A stretch of 64,000 nt of DNA, taken from NCBI GenBank assembly GCA_014773175.1, contig VXCM01000307.1:62001-126000 (forward strand), read 5' to 3'. Below the pieces are notes generated by a model. It saw nothing but the letters and a program-made list of their open reading frames with translations, did not search any database and was not told the origin of the DNA. This document shows, one piece after another, positions 13,075 through 25,000 of this stretch; the stretch's first letter is position 1; each line of letters opens with the position of its first letter. The translations under genes were made by a program, and so were the position numbers. The DNA is from Lucifuga dentata. Its lineage: Eukaryota > Chordata > Actinopteri > Ophidiiformes > Bythitidae.

Positions 13075-16000
13075 AACTTCAAGCTCATCATTATCATAAC
13101 CAGTTTGTTACACTTCTCTTGGGCCTCACTTCCTGTGGTAATTTATTTCCAAGTTACAGCTACAATTATTTTACTAATACCTGAAAGGAAGGACATTTAT
13201 TCTGTTACTCTGAGAGGGAAATTAGTTTTTATGCTTCTACCCTGTCTCTGAAGCACGACTGTACCCATTTATGACATCCCATCTGTGTTTGCTGTCTTCC
13301 CTTCATTCCTCCTTCCTGCGTTTCCAAACTTGCTGTTTTATTTGTATTTGTTGACAGCGATACAAGGAGCTGAGTCAGCGCTACCATGCCATCATGTCTA
13401 GTGAGGCCAAGCTCCATCAGAGTCACCAGGAGCTCAGCAGCCAGCTAGCTCAGAGAGAACAGCACATCCTCGACCTTCAGACCCAGCTACAACAACAGCA
13501 GCAGGAACTAATACAATTGCAACAGCAGCAACAGGCTCAACAGACAAGGCTTTATCCCACAGCCAGCAGACAAACCAACTGTAAGGTAAGCTAATTTCCT
13601 CACCCTAACCATCCATCTCTCCACAGAGGCACCCTTTTTTCATACAGCAGGTAATGAAGTGCACGACTCCTCCGCTCTGCTGCAGAAGTTTCACATTGAA
13701 CTTTGGTGTACCATAGTGTGAATTTATGCAACAAAAATGTATGCTTATGCAGAACGTATGTATACATTTTTTTTTCTCCACAAACTTAATATACTGTATT
13801 ACAGTATATTGTGATGTTCCTGTCAATCACCTGTCTTGAGCCATGGCATAATTATTCCTCATTACAGAAGAGACAGCAAAGTTTTAGGTGGATTAGTACA
13901 CAGTAATATCTGAGGATCTCCAGCATGGCCTGTGGTGGTGGTCTTTTACAGAGAATCACTCTGTTGATATCACTCCAGTTCACCCTTGATCTAGCCATCT
14001 CTCTTAGCACCAGTGTCTTTCATGTCAGCTATCTGATCTTTCGCTCAGTCCTATGCATACATGAGTTCCATATTTTCTCTCTGCTCTCCCACCCAAGTAT
14101 CTGGAAATCCTTTTAACTAATCCTCTGGTCAGATGGCAAAGAGAGATAAGAGGAGGAGAGAAGTGATTTAATTAGAGGCCTGTAATGCTCTTGAAGATGA
14201 TGGCAGAGTTACAATCTGCTCTTGTCAGTCAGCAGGGGTTTGGCTTTCATTAGCTACCTTTCACCCCAAGGGGATAGATGGGTCTAGTGAGAAGTTAGTG
14301 CTGCAGCCATAATTCAAGTGGCTTTTAAAAACTCCTAATGATGTGGTGATAGGTGTTCCTTGGACCACACGTCAAAGTAACAGACAGAAGACTGACACAG
14401 TGGAGCAAGGCAGCCTATTTACATCAACACTGTATGGCTTTGAACTTCAGGTGAGTCTCTCAGTCTGTTATACAGTAAGACTTTCACTCTATGCTTTCAG
14501 TTTTAACTAAATAGGTTATATTGCAGCTAAACTATTTTATGGTTTTTGCCATGCAAGAGAGAAAATTCAACTGAGCTGTTTTTGTACTTCCAAACACTAA
14601 AATTGTTCATTTGACAGGATGATATTTTCTGACAGCGCTTGCCCCAGACTGTATAAGCTATAAGATATCAGATGAAATGTTAAGTGAGTTACAATCATCC
14701 TGTCTCATTTAACCCTGATAATTTACCCAGCGTTTAAATACAAATGGATCATTTAGTCAGTAATTAGCCAGTCCTGCAGTGTTTACCCTGTAATTAATGT
14801 GGAATTTAGAGGAGATGCAGTTACTGCTGTGTTTGTGTGTAACGTGTGGGCATGCACACATGCATGTACTGTATACAGTATATGCCTGAGCATACATGCA
14901 GTATGCGTGTTTGATTTACCAGCACTCTAAGAAATTTCCCTGTGAAATTGCAGTAAACTACTGGCAGCTACAGACGCCAGCATGATACTGTTAGTTTACA
15001 ACATCCATACTGTAACTTATATCAAGTCTGTTACTGCTAAATTCATAACAGTTCTCTACTGCAGAATGTGAGCTTTTTAGGGTATACTACTGTAGTAAAA
15101 CTGCAGTAATAAACGGTTTTTGCTGTATTTCTACACTTTCTCCTGTAATCTGCCAACAGTTTCTCATGGTGTTTGTTCAGCTGCTTTAGTCAGGTCATCC
15201 TCAAAATCCGGACTCCGGATTCCAGATCCGGATCCGGACCGAACCACAACTCTCTCCGGACTCTGAGCAAATTATACTTTTCATATGTATTATTTTTATT
15301 GCCTTCGAGACATCGCTGTGACACAACGAGTCAAAATTCTCCGTTTTCTCTGCTGAAAAGTTAAACAGAATATTCGCCTGAGAGCTAGTTTCCTAGTAGC
15401 TAGTTTCGTCAGCACCCCGCTGCCCCGCCCACTCGAAAAAAATAAATATTAGGACCCTGGCTAGACTGACTTTAATAAACGTAGCTTTTTCTTATTGAAA
15501 GTTTCTTTGTGGAGCTTTAAGAGTTGTATTTGAGGAGCCATGATTTAGTCCATATCAATATTACTAAACATGCTGCTGAATTTTACAATTAAAAATANNN
15601 NNNNNNNNNNNNNNNNNNNNNNNNNNNNNNNNNNNNNNNNNNNNNNNNNNNNNNNNNNNNNNNNNNNNNNNNNNNNNNNNNNNNNNNNNNNNNNNNNNNN
15701 NNNNNNNNNNNNNNNNNNNNNNNNNNNNNNNNNNNNGAGGACAAATGGCAGGTAATTAAATTGAACATTTATTTAACACAGAAAATATGTTTTTATAGAA
15801 TTTCAAAAAACTCAGTATGTACAAAGTGCTACCCAATGAAAACATGAAAATTCCCCAATTTTGATGGCTGGTGGAGAGGAGGGTCCTGGTGTCCTGGCTG
15901 AGAGTTCGGGGGGGGGGAACAGGCACATACACAAAGACAGAGAGACATAAGAGCAGAAAACCAAAACTGTATAAAGTCCCACTCAGACATCATGAAGGTT

Positions 16001-19000
16001 TTTAAAAGTGTGGCGCCATGCAGATTGACAGTGAGACCTTCTTTTGGATGAGCCTCCTTGTCTTCTTAGACATGGTCTTTCACTGGCTGGCCTTTGTTAT
16101 TCTCTCGAGGTTGATCTCAACAAAGCATCTAGAAACACAGTTTGAACACCATTGAATTAATTTAGTTCGAGTAAAACTGGCATTTGAGATTCAACAGAAA
16201 TTCAGTGCTTCACAGAATATTCTAAATTGCATATGGATCAGACTGAGGACTGGCAGGTCGTGACTCGTGTCTAGGTGCTCTCAACACCTGCTGCAATGGT
16301 GGACACCTATCAAGCATAGACAAAGTAAAGATAGCATTAGGGTATATTCTGATCATAGGAAAAAGGTTTGACGATTAAATTTACATTAGTATAAAGTATC
16401 AGTCCTTCCTTTCTCTCAGCAAAGTGAGCCATCAGCTGGATGACGTAGAGTCAGGTCAGTGTCCTCACCCTGGACAGGACAGACTGGACATCTTCCTTTT
16501 TGCCTGAAATACCCCACAGTTACTCCTGCATTCTACAGTAGAACGTTCCAAGATACACAACACAGGAATATCCATCACCAGGTCAAAATGAACAGAGACA
16601 TTTAAAGATGCATTAGGTATACAGCCATAAGTCCACAGATGCCCACATCAGCTAATATGTTGCTGTAGGTCTGAAACAAACATCATTTCTGTCTGGTCTT
16701 TGCAGATCATACATGAGCTCTGACATATCTGTAGCTGGTTTTAGTTGCTCAGCTACAAGGACCCACTAGTACACTGTAAAGCATTTCAGGGTGGTTCAAC
16801 TTAAAAACATAAGTTCCCTTTCTGCCTTGAAAATGTGAGTTGCTGCCTTGCTGCCTAGCAGCAACTCACATTTTCAGGCCTGGCTGCCTTGAAAATGTGA
16901 GTTCACTCAACATAAAAATCTCTGTTTTAATTGAAACAGAGATTCATTTTNCTTTTTTTTTTTTTTAATTTAACCTTTATTTATGCAGGGGTAGCTCACT
17001 GATCATCAAATGCTCTTTTGCAGAAATGCCCTGCTTATCTATCGGTGTGTGAAGAGTGTAGAGGAAGACTTCTCAATGAACAAAGTGGAAACTCTTTGCT
17101 CAGTGAAAAGTCCCTCAGTTAAAGCTTATTAAGGCTTCAACAACAAGAGGGCAATATCATCAGAAACTGACAGCAGCATGCAGCAGGGAGGTCACTAACA
17201 GAAAATGCACTCTCTCTGATGGTTACACACCAAAAAGTAGAAAGCATTTCAAATGTAACTCAAACTGTTACCGCAACAAATAAACTTACACAAAGCTACA
17301 ACATTCATAAAAAGCATTATAACAGATATTTCCAACAGAACTAGAACTCAAAGCATGTAACAATGCTGCAAGGCATGCTGGGAGAATCAGAGCAGCGTTG
17401 TGTCTTATTTAATCGAAACAATTGATCATTAGTACTCTAAACCAGCCTAAACTCCTGCAATAGTTGACAGTACTTAAAGATTCTTACAGATTTTAAGTTG
17501 TATTAACTTTTACAAGGTTTTTGAGTATTCCTTACTCCATTTTTCTGAGTGGAGTGTACTATTGGGATTTACAGTGCACCAAAATATGTGTTTACGTCAT
17601 TTATTGATTATCTTAAGTTGGTTTGTACCATATTTCATGGTGCAATGATATGGCAAAGCTGAGTTCCCCAGCTAAAAATTCATGGCGCCTTAATTTTTTT
17701 GATTTCCCCTGTTGTTTTTTTAAACCTGATAACTTAAAAAAGTAAGTTGAATGAACACTGACAACAGTCCTAAACTTTCTAATAGGTCAAGACAACAAAT
17801 GATTTTAAGTTCAGTTTCTGTAAAACTTAGAGAATTGAGTGCAACATCCAAAACTTGATTCTTTGAGTTAAAGAGAAGAAAGAAGTTCACATAACTAAAG
17901 AGGGCTGTTGTGTTTCACAGTATACTGTTAGCTAGCTAATGCTTACTAATGTTAAGCTGGTCTAACATTACTCTTAATTAAGTGTAGATGAACTCAAGAG
18001 AAAAAAAATTACCATAAAAGAAAATAATTTTTGAGACACACAAGCTTTCATAAACAACAGAGCTGGAAATTCAAACGAGTCCACTATTGTGCTAGCTAGG
18101 TGTTTGCTAGGCTGTGTCATTTAATGAAAATAAAAAGTCAAAAAATAAACAATTCATCAGCTGGGTAATCAGATGCACAGATTTGGTGTTATGTCTTCAG
18201 TATGAATTCACTGACCTTTTAGTTTGACTCCAGACAGCAGGATGAATGATAAATACACCATGCTGATGCATCCATGAGGTTCTTGTGTCTCTTCAGAAAC
18301 TTATTGCTGCCAGAAAAAATACTGTTACATGCTGTAATGTTGTACAGTAGTATACTGTTGAACCTGTTCACAGTAGTATACTGTGAATCTTAATCTGTCG
18401 TTGTTTTAGTACTGGAAAGCATCAGAGTTTACAGTATTTAATTGTATTTGAGAAGAAAAGAACAGTAAATTACTGTTAGGAATTGGCTGTAATTTTACAG
18501 TATTTTTTTACAGTGAGAGTGATAAGGCACTTCACCCTCCCTGCCCAGATCACACTAGAAGAAACTGCTCACACATTTTCAAAGTTGAGATTTACAGTAA
18601 TTGCACAAATATCTTGTATATAACCTATTCTTAGGATTAGTATGAACATTTGTTTACTGAAGACGCACAGCTGCTATTTGACTGCTTTGTTTCTTTCTTA
18701 CCTACTGACATCAAAGTGAATAGATCAGGTATCCCAAGGTGTAGCACTCTGTCAGGAGAACTTGCCTTTTCTCACTCTGTATTTTCACTGATTGTGATTT
18801 TGTGTGTGTGTGTCTGTGTCTTTCTGTGTCTGTGTCTGTGAATGTCTGTTTGACTAAAAGCATATGTATTCAAGCACATAATTACAAATTCTGTAACTTC
18901 CTCCCGAACACCTGTTAAATTCTAATGTTCATGTTGTTAAGGCAGGTTTGATTTTAATTTTAAATATTTTGGTAGAAGTTACCACTGGACATGATCAAAG

Positions 19001-22000
19001 TGCTGATCGCAACGGGAGCACAGGTGGGAGACGCTGTGCTCATTTGAATATGGACCAGAGTGGTGGCTTTGAACAGCTCTCTTGCAGAGGATTTGGATGG
19101 AGACGGGAGAGAGGAGGAGAGGGAGAGTGGGTGGGTGGAGTAACACCCATTGTGCCTAATGCTGTGCATCACCATTGACTGTTGTCACCTGTCTTAAGAC
19201 AAATTAACTATCTAGACACAGATTAACCTTTACAAAGGCTGAAACAATCATATTTCAGCCTTTACAAAAGCTGAAATATGATTGTTTAATCAGAGGTCTG
19301 CCTAGGTGAGTGATACCTTGTTTCTTATTAGCTGCTGTTACCTGCAATGTTAGCCAAAAAAAACCCCATTAATTCCACATTGGATTTTCAGGTGTGCTAT
19401 ATTTTGTGTGTGTGTGTGTGTGCATGTGTGTTAAATATGCACACTGAAAGCAGTGAAGTATCTCCATGAAGTCAAGGAAGAAATGGCCCCATGCCCTGAT
19501 CTGCTAGCTGTGGGGCATGGCCCATCATCCAGCACCCAGGTGACCCCATGCAGACTGAGATGCAGTCTGAACAAACTGCCAGGTTGGAGAGGTTTGTTTG
19601 CCAGGTTGCAATGTCACCATCTCATCTTAGAAGCATTAATGGCCATAAAACAAGCCAGAGTGAACATTCAATCATTTGTCACTATCCTATCCTACCCGGA
19701 TCATCTTATTTACAGGAGTTTAGCAGTTGGCTTCTGTCAAGAGTTGTGCTGTGATTAAAGACCAACATTAGAATCCATAATAGACCTCAGGCTTTCTGGA
19801 ATCTTCACCACAGTAAATGAGTGGTAAGTTGTTATCGCGGGCAGCTATTTCAAAGTAATGGTTATGCTCTCATCAGTTTTGGAAGTGAAAAATTAGACAT
19901 GCTCATTCACTCCAGAAAAGTTTCACGTGAATAAAAAAAACAGGGAAGAACCCTTGTCTTTAAAAGGTTTAATGAAACTTTTAAAATATATGATACTGAC
20001 ACAGTTAATTACAAATACTCATGGATATGATTTCTTGTTTGTGGCCAAACCACACAATTCAGAAATGATTCCTGCTTTAGAAATCTCCCCAATACCAGTT
20101 TCATAGACTGAAGCATGAAGCATGCAAGCAATGTTGCCCAACTTGACAGGCTCTTATTTGTTCCCTTTTTTTTTAATAATTTGAAAGTAGCACGTGTTGC
20201 TTATCCCTTAGCTTGTTTGGATGTTTTTTTTTTTTTTTNTTTTTTTTTTTTTTGTTTGTTTTTTTTTAATATAAGAGCTGCTTCTGGCTTGTTATTTATG
20301 TTAACCAATCTAAATGTTTTTGGATGTATAATTGAAGTGTCAGTTACACACACATGCACGTACAAACACACCTACCTTGTTTTTCCGGGTCATATTTGGC
20401 TTAGGTGAGGTGATTCTTTTGATCATCTTCATCATTAATAGCAGTCATCCGCTAAAAATGATTAAGCCAGAATGCTACAAAGAAATGTGGAAATTAATTT
20501 TTCAGCTAGAGTCGTCAGCCTGAGGGCTTTCTTCTGGAATTTGATATCATAAATCAAGTTTTAAGTGTCAGTTACTTTTTCAGATGTTTATTTTAGTGCG
20601 CAGTAGAACAGTGTAAGATGGAGGAAGTAGAAATTACAGCAGTAAAGAGTGTGGATTTCAATTTGCGTATGACTTTCTCTATTATAAATTAGGCCTTGTA
20701 CTGAGAATTTGATGGATGGCAAGTAAGAAATGTGGATGAATTTTGAATTGCCGCTCATACAGGTTTTGTTTTAACACAGACGACTCCCTTCAGTTTTTCC
20801 CTACCTGCAACCTCCTGTTAATATTTTATAAATGACTTATAACATTGTTGTCAGCTGCTATTCTTGTATATGATATGTGCATTATCAGTGTGTGCGTGCA
20901 TGCGTTTGGAACCAAGCCATGTCCAGGGCCAGAGACATGCTAATGACATGGACTCCAGTGGTGTGTTTTACCAGCTCAACTGCTCTCATTAGATGAGAAC
21001 CTCTGTGTAGCACAGCTTGCCTCATTAAATAACCACAGCCATGTGCCGCTGCAGATACATGCACACATTCAGGCACATGCACCCGGGTCAAACAGACTGA
21101 GTGGGAGGACTCAGGGTTGTGCACATGTACAAAAAACACACACACACACTCAACATCCCACTCATTCTGCTCTGTCCTTCTATAAAGTCTCTCTCCAATG
21201 TATTTCTAGATAATGCACGTGTACACACACACACACACAGTTTGAGTGGAGAGTTACTAGTTTGAATACAAAGTGCATCCGGCCTAGTAGGGGGGGCATT
21301 TACCTTCTAGCCCTCACATCCAAAGCCTGTCGAATCACTTGTGTAAATCCAGTCACTCCACAACTGTATGTGACTGCGCGTTTGTGTGTGTCTTTGTGTT
21401 ATTGTGTATGCATGCGTGTGTGATGGGGACCCCTCCTGATTATAGTTGCTTCATAATTAACAGTGATCAGATTTGTTTTGTGGCATAAATGGTGCATGTG
21501 TAGAACATTAGGCCTGGCAAGTCTCATTTCAAATTCTGCTCAAGGGCTCAGCAGCAGACGGGTCATGAGCTTCAGGGAGCACAATCACAAGCCTCGCTCC
21601 ATATGCTCCTGCCTGCCGCATCCTCGGCAGTGAGGGCTGCGAGCGCCAGACAAGTTCCCCCAAGAACCTAATCGTGTTCAGTAATTACAGAGCACTGTTT
21701 TTTTTTTCTCTTTTTTTTCTTTCTCTCAACATCTCATCACTTCTGTCTTTTTCTTAATGATCTCGCACGCTCTTCTCTGTCTGCTTTTTCATTCTTCATT
21801 GCTCACTCTTTCACACAGCTGCTTTTAATGTTGATTTTTTTTTCTCTTTTTTTCATCTTTGCTCCTCAGCTGTCTTATGGTTTCTCTCTTTTTTTCTGTT
21901 CTCTGCTGGATGAAAATTATTGTAGGGATGAGAGATAGGAGAGTGTGAGAGAAAAAACTAAGACACTCCCATGTCACTTAATTTCTAAATTGCTTTATGT

Positions 22001-25000
22001 GGCTGATGCTGAAAAACCCAGTCTGTCCTCCTGACTGCCTGGAAATTATAAATAATTGTAACAGATGCGCCAATATGGCCAGCCTCCAATAAACGAGGCC
22101 CCAGATAATTTGGCCAAACCCCTTTGACAGGCCAATTTAATAAAACATGAACAAAATCTTTCTCGCTAATAATTTATCATCCCCTCTCCTCCCCTTTGGT
22201 TAAAGTTGATTACCCTGGCAGTTAACAAGGTCACGCCCAGATGCCAGCTTTCTGATAATGCAGTCAGGACTCGCTGGAAAAAAAGGTGATGACATCCTGT
22301 GCAGTTTTCTTTATTACGTGACCTCCCAATAAAAATGGTTGTAAAGGCTCCACTTGTCAGAAGCTTTGAGTTGATGAGTTGAGTCAAAATGTTGTTGACA
22401 GTGGCAGGTGTTCTTTGCTTCACACTTTTTATTTGGAGTTTTAAAACAAAGACAGGTGCGAATATATCCAGTAGGGTGGTACACTTAAGAGATGCGCAAG
22501 TGAAGTGTTAGTGTTACGATGGACACACAGACAGATGCACACATACCAGCCAAGGTGTATAAACTGTTCTTGAAATCAGTGCGAAAATAGGTGTCAGGTA
22601 TATTACTTTTTATTTACTACTTAGTAATAAGCAGTAATGCTAATACTTTGTAGCATTATGGGAATGCACTTTACCCACAAATACTTAAATGCGAGTGTGT
22701 GCATGTGATCGGGCATCACAGCCTCAGCTTTATCCTTGTCCCCTTCAGTTTGTTTTGGTAGTCCCTGCTGTGTGCTGAGTTGTGCAGATGCTGCTAGACA
22801 CTGATAAATAGATGAGCCACAGTAACACACACACCTCATTGCTGGAACCGGTAGACAGCTGTCCTACTGCTACACTACGCATCTGGTTGTTGACTTCAGC
22901 TTATAAAAATGTAATGTTTATCCACAACATAATCCATGATACAGCATGAGGGTCATTCTGCTGCAGGGGTTCTCACATTTTTTCTGATTAAGGAGGGGAG
23001 GGTGGAAATTTTCTCAAGAACCCCCTTCTGATAAAGAAGAAAACCTTTGAAATGCGTCACATATTATTTGCAATCATATTGGCTAACCTGGTAAATTAAT
23101 ATTTCGATATTTTGGCATGGAATTCACCACACAGTTTAGTTGGAAGAACATGTTGGTTTCTCTGCTCGACTTTTCTATAGCTTCTTTGCTTTCTTCATTA
23201 AAGAAAGTGATTTTGTAGTTGACTTTCAGGATAGAATGTATGCCCTCCTTGGATAGACACAGTTGAGCAGGATTGTATACTGTCATGAACTCTGAGATTC
23301 CATTGTGTAGCTCAGCTTGCTGCAACTTTACCAGAAAGAGAGACAGCACCAAAGAGAGAAAGACCAGTGTGTCAGACCACACGCTCATCTTCTTAAAAAG
23401 ACGACCACGCAAATATAACTGCTGCTTTGGACTTCCCAAAATTAATTGTGGCCACAGCTCTGCAATTATTTTGTCTGCAAGCATTCAGTGTTTGTTTGAT
23501 TGCAACATCCACAGTTAATTTAAAAAAAATATAATGTACTGTATATTTCACACTGGATACCACAAAAGTAGCACCAATTAAAATACTGCACAGAACAGTT
23601 CTTTTTACATATTTTCCCCCATTATTAAGTTAATGATGACTGCTTTGCAAAACCTAATGACTAGTAAAAATCAGATGTGAAACCTTTAGTTCAAGGTATG
23701 GATAGCTAGATTGCCAGTGAGTTTGTGAAAATGTATGTCTGTGATTGTGGGCCTGCCTTTTTCATATAACGTGCCTAAGGCAGCATTACTTTATTGTCCA
23801 TTGAGGTGATTGTCAGTGGAAAGATTTTAACTTTCCCTCCTATATGATAGATGTGTCTTTATCACAGACAATTAAATTATTATGCAGCGAGCACTGGGCA
23901 GTAACCAGTCAGGGCCGTCTTTATTTGCTGTTTCAGGTTTGTAAACAGTGGTAAACTGTGTATCACATATTGTATATGACTACACCATGACCTGTCACAC
24001 ATTATGACTCTCCTACTCCAGTGAGAGCAGTGGCCAGCTGAATTTGACTTGTTTTTGGCAGATAAACAATTCTATCATTAAGGGGTGCACTGTATACAGT
24101 ATACTGAAAGAAAGAAAGCAAGCAAGCAAGAAAGAAAGAATACAGTTTACATATATACAAGCCAGGTGGCGAATATTCTCTAATGTTCACTTTCTTTGTT
24201 TTCTCTCACTCATGCCCACATACACTGTCTTTTTCCCCTTACAGGCACTAAGTGAGCAGGCTGATGACCCAGGCCTGATGTCAAACTCCAACTCTGACCA
24301 GGCCTCCACCCCAGGCTCAGATCCCACACTAGAGCTTGACAAGAAGAGCCTCAAACACAGTTCTGCCAGTTCCACCACTAGAAGACAGCGGGTAGTTAGC
24401 ACCTATGCAATACTGTTGTACTATTAACTATGCTGAGGCAGGATGTCAATGAGCAGCTCATATGTCTAGACTGATCCATTCACAACTTAGATTAGATCAA
24501 AGCAAAAGAGAATCATGTGATTGATCAGACTGGGTTTTGCCAACCTTTGTCCTGAACTCCCCAACCTGCTCGCTTAGATACACATACACACACATGCAGA
24601 CAGATGCCCCACCTGCTGTGAGCAGGCCGGTGTGTGCTGCGAGTTTCACGCATGCCTTGGGCCCAGGCCTTGGCTAATTTACCGCTTCAGCAGTACATTA
24701 TGAACAAAAAGAAGCTTTTGATCTTCTTTGTATTGCCATCCTAAGTTTGGCAGGACATGTTTTTAAGGGGCCTCATTCACTGAAAACTGGCCTGAAAAAC
24801 TGATTTATAAAACTCTCTCCTCATTTTAGCATCAACAGAATTGTTTCCGTTTAAGCAGTTTATACATGTAATTGCATTTTTTGCACAAAATAAATGAATA
24901 GTATATTATCACACAGTACTAAAAATAATCTCAAAATGTGCCAGTTTTGATACCAGTGCTGATAATTCAGATAAGATGGTGGGACTACAATGATTTTTGA

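Larger units (their letters stand above)
13586..24244. other. cntln intron G-H (10.7 kb, contains a gap and nested elements)
   Basis: The largest intron. It holds a TCCGGA cluster (15207-15260), a gap (15598-15736), a mobile-element block (about 14924-18515) with a decayed minus-strand coding remnant, a perfect 18-bp-arm hairpin (19242-19287), single Ns at 16951 and 20239, a pyrimidine-rich region at 21690-21900, and a minus-strand ORF (23088-23388). No cntln exon is recognised, though mammalian centlein has extra sequence at this point. Confidence 0.75.

Noticed and set aside
14350..14450. Possible cassette exon ending at a strong CAG|GTGAGT donor, readable as KTDTVEQGSLFTSTLYGFEL in phase 0
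   Set aside because: The acceptor side (ACAGACAG) has no pyrimidine tract and the peptide does not resemble centlein.
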